Positions 8,575 to 17,642 are shown, numbered from the stretch's first letter. The stretch is DNA of 64,000 nt from Caballeronia zhejiangensis (GCF_000698575.1 NZ_JFHD01000009.1:124001-188000); one strand, 5' to 3'. The notes: a model not told the origin generated them from the letters alone. Program-made: numbers and translations.

Positions 8575-11229
8575 ATGGCAACATCAGCAACTGCTGCAAG
8601 ACCCGCTTCGGCGCCGCAACCTGCGTCTGCACCCCAGCCCGCTTCAGGTGGCCAACGCAGTGCGCCTGCAGTCCCTCGTAACGCACCGCAAGCGACGCCG
8701 CCCGACACAAAGGTCAAGAAGTTGTCGTTTGCCTTCCCGTTCCTGAAGAAGGGGCAGAGGGATACGGATGCGGCAGTCAGGTTCACCGACGAACACGAGA
8801 TTTACCAACTGCTCTCGGAGAAGGAACCCGGCGGAACCTTCTTGGTGAGTAAGAAAGGCTTTTGGCACGGCGGTATCCACATCACCGACAGCGGCGCGGG
8901 CAGCAAGCTGGATTTGAAGCAAGGCGTGCGATGCATTGCAGATGGCCACGTCATTGCATACCGGGTGGACCGGACTTATCCGGTGAGCCAACTCGGAAAC
9001 GTGCAAGCGCCCTATAGCACCGGATTCGCTTTGGTTCGCCATTCGATGGAGTTCCCGAAAGGCACGAAGCTGACTTTCTATAGCCTGTACATGCATCTGC
9101 AAGCGTACGAGGAGTATGAGCGCGATACGGGCAAGGCCAAACCGGCGTATCTATCTGCGCTTGCTCAGTACAAAGTCACGTCCTATGCGCGGGACAAGGC
9201 AGCTCCGAGCCGAACCGGTCAGGCGCCAGATGCTAGTCAGCAAGGTTTGAGAATCCGCAGCGCTCCGAAGACGAGCCGTGGAGCACGTCCGGCGCTTGGC
9301 ATTCTGCCCCAAGGTGCGTCTGTGAGTATTGGCGAGCGGCAACATGGCTGGGGCAAGATCACGGACGCGCATGGTGCGCAACCGTACGCGGCCCAGGTGG
9401 GCGATGCTCCGCCCACCACAGTAGTGGGCGGTTGGATATTTCTGGGTAGCGAGAACGGTGGTCCGGTGGTGCAGGAAATCATGCCTGACGATGCCTTCGA
9501 TCGCGTCATGGTTACGTTGTTGGCCGGTGGAGCAGACGACGCGAATGCGCAGGGCATCGCCGTGAAAGCGGGCGAATTGATAGGCCATCTTGGCCGCTTT
9601 GATTCATTGAATGCGAATCCGCCGTCCGCCACGAAAATGGCGCACATCGAGGTGTTCTGTGACGACAGCGTCAAATCGTTCATTGAGCAAAGCAGGACGT
9701 GGGTCGCGTCCCACAGCGCGCATCCCGACGAGTGGAAGCGGCTGGGGCTTTCTTCCGAGCCGACGCTATTGCGTATCGCGGAGGGGACTAAGCTCTATCG
9801 CAACGCGGAGCAGGCGGGTAGTGAACCGCCGGTGACGGGCGTGGTGCAGCGGTGGTCACTGGCCGAACTGGCGCGGGATACGAACAAGCGACACGCTGAA
9901 GCGACGGCGGATCGCAACGGACGAAAGATGAACTGGTGGCGCGTTGGCAGCGCGGATCAGCGAGGACAAGCGATCGAGGGATGGGTGCGTGAAGAGCAGT
10001 TCGCGGGCGGAACTGTGACGCGAGAGTTCGCCCAGAAATGGGTGGACTTCGCTTGTATCGACGGGGCACAAGATCCGGCTCACACCATGTTCTCGAGGAC
10101 CAAGGCGTGGGTGGACTTTGCCAGTCATACCGGTGCTGCAGATGCGAAGGCCTTGAGCAAGTTGAGTCCAATGATGCAGGCGGTGTACCGAAAGCTGTTT
10201 CCGCAAGGCGATGGCAGCCGTGCTGCAGACGACTTGTGCTTAGCCTATGCAGGTGAGTCAGGCCACTATCCATGGCTGATGCAAGCGGCATCCCGATTGA
10301 TTGTGAAGCATGAAAGCGAGTGGACAAATCCGCAGAAGTGGCGACAGCTCTACACGGAAATCGAGAACGCCACGCCGAACCCCCAGTACAAAGAAGAGCA
10401 GAAGCGTATCGAGAAGCTCGTGTGGTGGGATGAGGTGAAGGCGAAGGTTCCGGGATTTCCTCAGGCGGATGTGTTTCATCTGCATCCTGTGGGATTGGTG
10501 GGGAATTTTCAGGAAAAGCCTCGATTGATCTCCCTTGAAATGCTATTAGCGGTTGGACCTGAAAACTCGAGAGAATATTACCAGACAATTTTGGATCCGA
10601 TTAACGATTATGCCGGATTATATTCCGTCGATTCTCCTAGAAGGATTGCACATTTTCTGTCTCAAGTTGCTCACGAAAGCTTCCTTCGGGCCGCGGAAGA
10701 AAGGCTTAGATACAGTCCGAAGCAAATGAGAAGGACTTTCGGATGCAAGGGAGGAGAGAAACGTTACGATGAAGGTTGCGATGACTGCACGATGGGTAGG
10801 CTGAGGGATAAGCTTTGGACGCAATCTGAGTACTATGCGTACAATTCAGAACATCTTGCGAACTACGTTTACGCAAATCGAAATGGAAATGGCGACGAAG
10901 AGAGTGGGGATGGCTATAAGTATCGCGGACGGGGATTCATCCAAACCACTGGTCGCGCGAACTACAGATCATTCATGGAAGAGCATAATCGTCGTTCGCC
11001 CGAGGACGTGAGGGATTTCGTTCAGTTCCCAGAGTTATTGTCAGATCTAAACTATGCAGTCGAATCTGCCTACGTCTTTTGGTCTAGAAATTCGCTTAAC
11101 GCGATCGCTGACAGCGGAACCGTGGTCAATGTTACGAGAAGAGTTAACGGCGGGCAAAAGGGGCTTGCTGATCGATTGGCAAGATTCAATCGAATCGCAC
11201 AGTTACTGAATCTGCCAGCGGAGCGATAA
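8575..11229 (+). CDS. T6SS cargo effector: degenerate M23-like and SH3-like regions fused to a C-terminal GH19 chitinase/lysozyme domain
   Basis: This 884-residue protein begins 8 bp after vgrG. After a Pro/Ala-rich leader there is an M23/LytM-like fold split by an insert: WHGGIHI (His98, His102), YSLYMHL (His174) and KMAHIEVF (His357, Glu359). The canonical Asp and second H of HxH are replaced, so it may not bind zinc normally. SH3-like segments lie at about 222-305 and 395-480. The last 200 residues are a GH19 domain: SQVAHES with Glu701 as likely general acid, Glu708/709 nearby, and RGRGFIQTTGRANY at 784-797. It should cut the glycan of rival cell walls. From about base 10500 the DNA becomes much AT-richer, marking an acquired toxin tip. 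Confidence 0.88.
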   Translation: MATSATAARPASAPQPASAPQPASGGQRSAPAVPRNAPQATPPDTKVKKLSFAFPFLKKGQRDTDAAVRFTDEHEIYQLLSEKEPGGTFLVSKKGFWHGGIHITDSGAGSKLDLKQGVRCIADGHVIAYRVDRTYPVSQLGNVQAPYSTGFALVRHSMEFPKGTKLTFYSLYMHLQAYEEYERDTGKAKPAYLSALAQYKVTSYARDKAAPSRTGQAPDASQQGLRIRSAPKTSRGARPALGILPQGASVSIGERQHGWGKITDAHGAQPYAAQVGDAPPTTVVGGWIFLGSENGGPVVQEIMPDDAFDRVMVTLLAGGADDANAQGIAVKAGELIGHLGRFDSLNANPPSATKMAHIEVFCDDSVKSFIEQSRTWVASHSAHPDEWKRLGLSSEPTLLRIAEGTKLYRNAEQAGSEPPVTGVVQRWSLAELARDTNKRHAEATADRNGRKMNWWRVGSADQRGQAIEGWVREEQFAGGTVTREFAQKWVDFACIDGAQDPAHTMFSRTKAWVDFASHTGAADAKALSKLSPMMQAVYRKLFPQGDGSRAADDLCLAYAGESGHYPWLMQAASRLIVKHESEWTNPQKWRQLYTEIENATPNPQYKEEQKRIEKLVWWDEVKAKVPGFPQADVFHLHPVGLVGNFQEKPRLISLEMLLAVGPENSREYYQTILDPINDYAGLYSVDSPRRIAHFLSQVAHESFLRAAEERLRYSPKQMRRTFGCKGGEKRYDEGCDDCTMGRLRDKLWTQSEYYAYNSEHLANYVYANRNGNGDEESGDGYKYRGRGFIQTTGRANYRSFMEEHNRRSPEDVRDFVQFPELLSDLNYAVESAYVFWSRNSLNAIADSGTVVNVTRRVNGGQKGLADRLARFNRIAQLLNLPAER

Positions 11230-11705
11230 TGAAAAAATTTGCGTTACTTGCCGCAGGCATATTCGAACTTTTATGTGGTGATACGGCTCGTGCCGAAGGG
11301 TTGTGTTCAACTAAAGAGGCGGTAATTTTTAATTGTGAATTTTCTCGGTCGACGAGCTCGCTATGCGAGTCGAGTGATGGTTCTGTCATCTATCGAGCAG
11401 GACTGCGAGGGAAAGTTCGTATGGATTTATCAAGCAAAGACAGCAAGACGAAGTTCTATTTATCGTCTAGGCCACTGGTTGGTGGCGGCGAGGTGCATGT
11501 GCGTTTCGAGAACGACGGATACGTTTATTATTTGTTCGACAGAATGGTGCTGGCGAGGGATGAAAGCGATTCCAGCGCTGGAGTGATCGCATTTAGAAAA
11601 GGTCGAAAGGTATTCGACCGTCGGTGCGACAATGACGCGTCAGTACGACAAAGGGGCTACGAAGTCTTACCGCGAGAAGAATTTAGGGACATAGGTGCTA
11701 AATAA
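11229..11705 (+). CDS. Candidate periplasmic immunity protein for the GH19 effector
   Basis: Starts at ATG 11229 sharing one base with the effector stop (TAATG), so the pair is translationally coupled. The 158-residue product has a Sec signal peptide (MKKFALLAAGIFELLCGDTA then RAEG), four or more cysteines (positions around 27, 37, 48, 132) and a beta-rich soluble body with no catalytic motif I recognise. A small exported protein directly after a peptidoglycan-targeting T6SS toxin is the usual arrangement of a cognate immunity protein acting in the periplasm. The gene has low GC like the toxin tip, so both probably arrived together. Immunity function is inferred from position and export signal, not from homology. 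Confidence 0.72.
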   Translation: MKKFALLAAGIFELLCGDTARAEGLCSTKEAVIFNCEFSRSTSSLCESSDGSVIYRAGLRGKVRMDLSSKDSKTKFYLSSRPLVGGGEVHVRFENDGYVYYLFDRMVLARDESDSSAGVIAFRKGRKVFDRRCDNDASVRQRGYEVLPREEFRDIGAK

Positions 11706-12304
11706 AAGTTATATGGTCTGATTAAGTATGGGAGCTTGCTGAATCAAGTCTCCTTGGTCACTGGAGACCGTGCTCACGCCTACTTTATGAATAAGCTATC
11801 AGGCTCATTCTCAAGCGAACGGCGCCGCGCGGCGTTGGAAATCGGCTAAAAAGTTGTGGCGATAAGTTCTCAGGGCTGTAAATTGTAAAAAATGAAGTCA
11901 CGAAACAAGCAATGTAAAACATGATGCCCTCGCGGCCGTAGGCGTCGTCATATGTTCGTTAACGTTAACGAATCGCAACGTGATGGTGTTGCTCCGGTTA
12001 ATCGCTCTTGAAGTTACGGATCGTTCGGTGGCTAAACTGAACCTCACAGCCGCTTATTGGGAAGCTGGTTTTCATGGTCTGCCAGTTCCAATTTTTAGAT
12101 AATATAGATACCCGAGGTTGAAGCGCGGGCGTCAAGGGAAAAATCCCGCGTCGCGTCGTGGTTCGCGTGACCAAAGGCGCTCGCAGATAGAGAGCGTTAG
12201 AGAAATAGGTTGTCCAAAAAAGCGTTTATCAATGGAAGATGTATTCCGTGGCGAGCCATAAATGGAATTCAAAGCCTCGTATTATGTAAGGATAAACAGA
12301 CACT
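11706..12304. other. AT-rich intergenic region downstream of the immunity gene
   Basis: About 600 bp without a convincing gene. The immunity frame stays open for 47 more codons after its TAA, up to TAA 11847-11849. A perfect 18-bp palindrome is at 11955-11972. Composition is clearly AT-richer than flanking genes, consistent with imported DNA. No transposase, att-like repeat or second immunity gene was recognised. Confidence 0.5.
11955..11972. repeat. Perfect 18-bp palindrome in the effector-immunity/PAAR gap
   Basis: TTCGTTAACGTTAACGAA is its own reverse complement over all 18 bases. It lies 250 bp after the immunity gene and 333 bp before the PAAR gene. It has no T-run and too little loop for a terminator, so a dimeric protein binding site or a recombination-associated site are the natural ideas. 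No second copy was noticed in the window, although AACGTT-type palindromes also occur in front of the AraC gene at 54235. Confidence 0.6.
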
Positions 12305-12562
12305 ATGAAAGGGCTTGTCTACGAAGGCGACACCGCCAGCCACAACGGCAATGTGCTGACAGGTTCAGGTCGAACCGAGCTCAAGGGGCGGAGAGCCGCT
12401 CGTGTCAGAGCCATAGTTTCATGCCCGACGCATGGCGACCACCCGATCGTCGAGGGGAGTCGACGCGTCAAAGACGGCAGGATGCCGATCTCGCGTTACG
12501 GCGATCATACGCAATGTGGCGCGTATTTGATCGGGTCCCCAAGTGGAGCGTGCGTCCGTTAG
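12305..12562 (+). CDS. PAAR-domain protein (T6SS spike tip)
   Basis: An 85-residue PAAR protein that would cap the VgrG trimer and sharpen the spike. Typical features are the N-terminal GDTASHNGNVLTGS strand-turn, a central ARVRAIVSCPTHGDHPIVEG with Cys/His metal ligands, and the closing GDHTQCGAYLIGSPSGACV. It has no C-terminal extension, so it carries no fused toxin. A weak GTAAGGA lies about 13 bases upstream of ATG 12305. It ends 3 bp before the next gene and lies in the T6SS island after vgrG and its cargo, as expected. Confidence 0.88.
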   Translation: MKGLVYEGDTASHNGNVLTGSGRTELKGRRAARVRAIVSCPTHGDHPIVEGSRRVKDGRMPISRYGDHTQCGAYLIGSPSGACVR

Positions 12563-12565
12563 CCA

Positions 12566-13801
12566 ATGCCCATTGATTTCGAGCGAATCCCGCCGCGGGC
12601 CGACGTGCCCATGGCGCCACGTCCGTCCGCTCTGCTCTGGCTTGCGTTGCTATGCCTGGCGCTTTGCATCGGGGCGACTATAACGGTGTTGTCTTGGACC
12701 GGTGGAAGTCCGGTAGCCAGTGCCTGGTTTTGGCTGTGCGCGGTGGGCTACCCAGTTCTCGGATGGAGCTTTTTGCTTGCCGCGAGCTTGGCCTATGGAC
12801 ATACAGCGCTTCACTCGGCACTTGCTCGCAACTGGGTCAGCGAACAGGCGGAACAGGCATGTCATACCGCGGCCAGTCGTCCTTTGGCCATTTTCGGTTA
12901 CGGTTGGCGGTTTTCCTCCGACAAGGAAGAAAACAGTCTACAAAGCCTTCTGGGAGGGAAAGTTGAGTCGAAACTACGCCCGAGTGGGGCCTTCCCCGGC
13001 AAAGACGTGCATGCCCGATGGATCGACGTGCCGGGAGAGCCGTTCTATCCAGGCAACGAGCTCGGCGAGCATACGCGTCATTTGGCTGTGTGCGACTGGC
13101 TCATTGCGAGCCTCCTGAACGATCTCGCGGAGCCTCTCGCCGATATTCCGTGGGATATGTCGCTGCATGTGCATCTCTGCCTTCAATCTCGGCTCAAGCC
13201 GGAGCGCGTGGTGAAGCACGTGCGCCGGGAGCTATACGAACGGCACCCTTTGCTCAAGACGCGAGTCGAATACGACCAAACGTTGTCAATCTTCGCCACG
13301 GATGCATGGCTGGATCTGCAGGACGAAAAGGCGCTTCATTTGGTGATTGCAATGCAACTTCGTGAAGCCATCAGCACACTGCTCGACGCTGGGGTAGCCG
13401 AGGTCGGGACGGCTCTGTTGCTAGGCGAACCGACATCATTGAAAGGCACGAATGTTCAAGCGCTGCGCCTTCACCGTCCCGCGCGGGGCGAGAAAAACGA
13501 GGTGGGAAACGTGCTCGGGCTTGCGAGTCGTTGGGGCGAAGCAGACACGAAGAATCTGGACTCGATGTGGATTCAAGGCTTGCCGGCCGATGATTTTGGC
13601 GAGATACGCCGTGCCGCAAGTCTTCAGGAGGGGACACAATGGCGGCAAATCGAGGCTTCGGTCGGTGACTGCGCGGGGGCTGGGCAGTGGCTTGCCAGCG
13701 CGCTTGCTGCGGCCAATGCCGATTCGACCGCAAACCCTCAACTGGTTCTGTGTGCCCAGGATAATGAATTGATCGCGTTGGTATGCAGGAAGGAAACGTG
13801 A
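12566..13801 (+). CDS. Unknown T6SS-associated inner-membrane protein upstream of tssM
   Basis: A 411-residue protein with two membrane segments near the N-terminus (about 20-45 LLWLALLCLALCIGATITVL and 55-80 AWFWLCAVGYPVLGWSFLLA) and a large C-terminal soluble region without a motif I can name. It starts 3 bp after PAAR and its stop overlaps the tssM start (GTGA at 13798-13801), so it is made together with TssM. It is not TssL (no DotU/IcmH pattern) and not TssK. Position suggests a membrane-complex accessory protein or a chaperone-like factor of this T6SS subtype; this is inference from context only. Confidence 0.7.
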   Translation: MPIDFERIPPRADVPMAPRPSALLWLALLCLALCIGATITVLSWTGGSPVASAWFWLCAVGYPVLGWSFLLAASLAYGHTALHSALARNWVSEQAEQACHTAASRPLAIFGYGWRFSSDKEENSLQSLLGGKVESKLRPSGAFPGKDVHARWIDVPGEPFYPGNELGEHTRHLAVCDWLIASLLNDLAEPLADIPWDMSLHVHLCLQSRLKPERVVKHVRRELYERHPLLKTRVEYDQTLSIFATDAWLDLQDEKALHLVIAMQLREAISTLLDAGVAEVGTALLLGEPTSLKGTNVQALRLHRPARGEKNEVGNVLGLASRWGEADTKNLDSMWIQGLPADDFGEIRRAASLQEGTQWRQIEASVGDCAGAGQWLASALAAANADSTANPQLVLCAQDNELIALVCRKET

Positions 13802-16800
13802 AGGCAGTCAAAGAAAAGCAGAAAGTAGAAACACCCGTCTGGCTGTTCATAGGGATCGCTATAGTCATCATCTATTTGGCGCTTGCCCTGACTCTGGCGG
13901 TGAAGGGGCCGAGCGTCGGCCTGTCGGGTCCCGGGCTAATCATCGCCGAACTTTCGTTGCTATCGGTGTTCCTTGTTCTTCTCCTCTTCGTGAAGCTAAT
14001 TGAAGGAGCGGTGCTTTGGACCGCTTCTTTGAAGGCGATTCGCTGGTTTCGTCGCTACGATGAGAACAAGGAGAGTCAATCGCGCGTCGGACGAGCCGGA
14101 ATCGCGACAGATGAGATCTCGAAACGCATGCAATCGCTGCGCGATGCGTTGCGTGATCGGTATGGTATGCGCTGGAGATATAAAGCGCGCTGGCTGCTTG
14201 TGAATGGGGACCATTCGCTGGTAGAGCGGCTAGTGCCGGGTCTTCCAGCCACTGGCTGGCATCTCGTAGATGATGCGCTGTTGTTAAGTGGAAGCCAGAG
14301 TGACGGGCAACCGGATATAAACTGGCTCAATGGGCTGCGCAAACTACGCGGTCGTCGAGCAATCGATGCAATCGTGGAGGTCACAAACACCCAAGATTTG
14401 ATCGACAATCCGTTCGACGCAGAGACTGTCGGACAACGCTTGACGCGACATGCGCGCGTCTTGCGTTGGGCCGCGCCCACGTATTTAGTGAATTTGACGG
14501 AATGCGAAGGTTCTGTATTCAAGCACGACGAAAGCGTCGGGCATGTTTGGACGAGCGTACCCGCCGACAAGGAGTACATCGAAAGCACACTTGCACGACT
14601 CGCGGGCGATTTGTCCGATCTGGGTGTTGCGCGTCTTTCGCTCGATCCGTACGATGGGGTCGTTGCGGAACTGGCGCAGCGATTGGAGGAATTGCGCGCA
14701 GCCCTTTCTGATCTCGCTGTGCGCGTCGGAAGCCCCCAGATATGGCGCACTGCGATTCATGGTTTGCTGTTCGCCGCGATTCCTTACGCGCGCGAATCGG
14801 AAGGTGGTGAACAACGCAAGCAGGCTTGGACGGAATCGTCACGCGCAGCGCTGTTCAATCATGCGGTGTGGAAAGACATTGCCGCGCACAGCCGCAAACT
14901 CTATGGCCGTCGCGTCGGCTTCTCATGGTCGACCACGGCGGCATGGGCCGCCACCGCCATAGTCGCGGTCTGGCTGCTCGGCTCGATGATCTCTTTCGCC
15001 TCAAACCGGTCTGCGATGCAGGAGGCGGCGTCCGCACTGATCGAAGCGTCGTCAACGCAAGACCCCACGCACTCCCTGCTCGCGCTCGATGCGCTCGACA
15101 AGCAACTCGACACGCTCGAAACCCATCGCGCGGAAGGCGCGCCGTGGCACCTGCGCTTCGGCCTGAATCATGACGCTGCGCTCTACGATGCCCTCTGGCC
15201 GGCCTACGAAAAGGCAGCCTCGCGCATACTCATTGCACCGATCCAGGCGAAGCTCGAGGAGCGGCTGCGACAACTCGCTTCGCTCTCCGACGCCGAGATC
15301 GCCAGCGGCGGCAACGCGCAGGTGCAAGCCGCGTACGACACGCTCAAGACGTATCTGATGCTCGCTCACCCGGAGCACGCCGACGCGTCGTTTCTGAGCG
15401 CCCATATGCTGGCCACCAACGCACCGGCGCGCCCGTCTAACGCATCGGTGACGCCGGGTACGTGGGAAGACACGCGCCAGCACGCAATCGCTTTCTATGC
15501 CAGCCACCTGAAGCGCGACTCAGCGGCTGCAATCACCCCGGACGTTGCGCTCGTGGCCGCCGCCCGCCAGACGATCATCGGCGTGCGCGGCATCCAGAAC
15601 TCGACCGACGCCATCTACCAGCAAATCATCGAGGAGACGAAGCCGAAGTACCCACCGGTGACGCTCGCCACGCTTTTGGGCGATCACCCAAGCCGCGGCC
15701 TCTTCAACACAACGGCGACCGTGCCCGGTGTTTTCACCCGCGCGGCGTGGGACGAACGCATCCCGAAGGCGATCGATGAAGCGAGCGAACAGCGCACGGT
15801 CACGGGCGATTGGGTGCTCTCCGACGCCAAGCTCGACAACACTGCTCCTACGACGCTGAAAGCCGAACTGCGCCAGCGCTACTTCAACGACTACACGCGC
15901 GCATGGGCGCTGTTTCTGAATAGCATCCGCTGGCAGAGCGCATCGTCGCTCTCGGGTACGGTCGATCAGTTGACGCTCCTTGGCGATCCACAGCGCTCGC
16001 CGCTGGTCGCGCTGATGAACGCGATCGTCTATCAGGCGAGTGCGGGCGCGTCGACGCAATCGCTCTCGGACAATCTGATTGCAAAGGCGCAGCAGTGGGC
16101 GGGCAAGGACGAGAAGGATCCGTCGAAACAAGCGCAGCCGCAGTTGGCTCCGCTGGCGGTCGCCTTCGGCCCGATTCTGCGTCTGACGGGCGCCGATCTC
16201 ACCGCGCCCGCACCGGCCAACGCGAAGTCGCCGACACAGAGCGCCGCGCTCGGCGAACTGAGCCTGCCGCGCTATCTGGAGCGCGTGACCGCGATGCGCC
16301 TGAAGACGCAGCAGATGATGGCCAGCGCCGATCCGGACGCGATGTCGCGCGCGGCCGCGCAAGCCGTGCTGCAAGGCAAGACATCCGATATCGCCGACAG
16401 TCGCGACTACGCAAGCCGGCTGGCGGCCAGCCTCGGTGAGCAATGGTCGGGTTTCGGCCGGCTCTTCGAAGCGCCGCTCGAGCAGACCTGGCAGGTGGTC
16501 GTGCAGCCCGCGTCATCGAGCCTGAACGAGATCTGGCGCACGTCGATTCTGGCGGACTGGAACCGCGCGTTTGGCGGACGCTATCCGTTCGCGGATTCCG
16601 ACAACGACGCGTCGCTGCCCGACATGGCGCGCTTCATGCGAATGGATAACGGTGTCATCGCTCAGTTTGTGGCGACGGAACTGGCGGGCGTGGTCAAGCG
16701 TCAAGGTGATCAGTGGGTCGCGGCGCAGGGATCCGACCAGGGCACGCTGACGCTCGATCCCGCGTTCCTCGCTGCGCTGAACAAGCTGACGCGTGTATCG

Positions 16801-17331
16801 ACCGCGCTGTTCCCCTCGGGCGACGCCCGCGTGCGCTTCGAGCTACGCGGCGCGCCCACACCGGGCATCACGGACATGAAGCTGGTGTCATCGGGACAGC
16901 AGCTTCATTACTTCAATCAGATGGAACAGTGGGTGCCGTTCGAATGGCCAGGCCAGGCGCTGGATAACGACGCGCAGCTTCAATGGGAAACGGAGGAAGG
17001 CGGCCTGCGCTCGACGATGTACGCGCAAGGCCGCTTTGCGCTCATCCGTCTGATGGAGCGCGCCAAGGTCTCGCAGCAGGACAACGCGCGCTACGTGTTG
17101 TCGTGGACGCCCGACCAGGGCGTGGGTCCGGCGCTTTCGGTGCAACTGCGCGCTGAAAGCGGCGCGGGGCCGCTCGATGTGCTGGCGCTGCGCCACTTCA
17201 CGCTGCCGACGCACATCTTCATGACAAAGTCCGTTGCTGAGAGAGGTTCGGGCCCGAACCCGCCGCCTTTACCGCCAGGCGCGTTCTCAGCGGCGCAGAA
17301 AGTTGGCGTGCCGCTGCCGGGAGGTCGATGA
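13798..17331 (+). CDS. tssM: T6SS membrane complex protein TssM (IcmF family)
   Basis: TssM forms the inner-membrane to periplasm trunk of the T6SS membrane complex. GTG 13798 is the preferred start because AGGAAGGA lies directly before it and it overlaps the upstream stop; ATG 13783 would add five residues but has no ribosome site. From the GTG the protein has 1177 residues. Three membrane helices are visible (about 10-33, 43-70 and 378-400), then a long periplasmic region ending in an IcmF C-terminal beta domain (FELRGAPTPGITDM, WPGQ, GRFALIRLM). The NTPase Walker A loop usually found after helix 2 is absent: the corresponding stretch reads ARWLLVNGDHSLVERLVPGL with no G-K-T/S. Confidence 0.93.
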   Translation: MKAVKEKQKVETPVWLFIGIAIVIIYLALALTLAVKGPSVGLSGPGLIIAELSLLSVFLVLLLFVKLIEGAVLWTASLKAIRWFRRYDENKESQSRVGRAGIATDEISKRMQSLRDALRDRYGMRWRYKARWLLVNGDHSLVERLVPGLPATGWHLVDDALLLSGSQSDGQPDINWLNGLRKLRGRRAIDAIVEVTNTQDLIDNPFDAETVGQRLTRHARVLRWAAPTYLVNLTECEGSVFKHDESVGHVWTSVPADKEYIESTLARLAGDLSDLGVARLSLDPYDGVVAELAQRLEELRAALSDLAVRVGSPQIWRTAIHGLLFAAIPYARESEGGEQRKQAWTESSRAALFNHAVWKDIAAHSRKLYGRRVGFSWSTTAAWAATAIVAVWLLGSMISFASNRSAMQEAASALIEASSTQDPTHSLLALDALDKQLDTLETHRAEGAPWHLRFGLNHDAALYDALWPAYEKAASRILIAPIQAKLEERLRQLASLSDAEIASGGNAQVQAAYDTLKTYLMLAHPEHADASFLSAHMLATNAPARPSNASVTPGTWEDTRQHAIAFYASHLKRDSAAAITPDVALVAAARQTIIGVRGIQNSTDAIYQQIIEETKPKYPPVTLATLLGDHPSRGLFNTTATVPGVFTRAAWDERIPKAIDEASEQRTVTGDWVLSDAKLDNTAPTTLKAELRQRYFNDYTRAWALFLNSIRWQSASSLSGTVDQLTLLGDPQRSPLVALMNAIVYQASAGASTQSLSDNLIAKAQQWAGKDEKDPSKQAQPQLAPLAVAFGPILRLTGADLTAPAPANAKSPTQSAALGELSLPRYLERVTAMRLKTQQMMASADPDAMSRAAAQAVLQGKTSDIADSRDYASRLAASLGEQWSGFGRLFEAPLEQTWQVVVQPASSSLNEIWRTSILADWNRAFGGRYPFADSDNDASLPDMARFMRMDNGVIAQFVATELAGVVKRQGDQWVAAQGSDQGTLTLDPAFLAALNKLTRVSTALFPSGDARVRFELRGAPTPGITDMKLVSSGQQLHYFNQMEQWVPFEWPGQALDNDAQLQWETEEGGLRSTMYAQGRFALIRLMERAKVSQQDNARYVLSWTPDQGVGPALSVQLRAESGAGPLDVLALRHFTLPTHIFMTKSVAERGSGPNPPPLPPGAFSAAQKVGVPLPGGR

Positions 17332-17642
17332 TGCTGGCCGGATTGCTCAAGAAACTTCTCCCGTCTCAGGACGCCGATCAGCTCACTAGAGCGCGTCTCG
17401 ATGCATGGAACACGTGGCTCACGCCGTTGTCTGGCGAGAACGGCGTCGGCCGCGATCCCGGCTATGAAGATGCCTTCTTCGAAGTGAAGGACGAAGCGGG
17501 CAAGCTCTCGAATATCGACGACGCGTTGATCGTTCGCGCGTGCGAGCAGTTGAGCGCCACGACGACGCCATACAAAGCGCCGAACCGAGCGCGAGCGCGC
17601 CGATTCCCGCAAGCTCGTCGCTGCCGTCATGCGGTCCGATAG
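17331..17642 (+). pseudogene. tssA: TssA (ImpA-type) N-terminal fragment, frameshifted
   Basis: Start at ATG 17331 (or 17328, ATGA overlap with tssM) after a good GGGAGG. Residues to about 75 match the ImpA_N pattern of TssA: LTPLSGENGVGRDPGYEDAF then FEVKDEAGKLSNIDDALI and VRACEQL. Normally K-D-L-R-x-A-x-Y and a long helical stretch would follow. Here the frame turns straight into a Pro/Arg-rich nonsense tail and stops at 17642, while the linker and C-terminal half continue in the +2 frame. The 5' part of tssA is therefore separated from the rest by a frameshift, probably with an internal deletion of part of ImpA_N. Confidence 0.75.

Noticed and set aside
12262..12576. Alternative frame over the PAAR gene
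   Set aside because: The PAAR frame has the clear family motifs; this one is a shadow.
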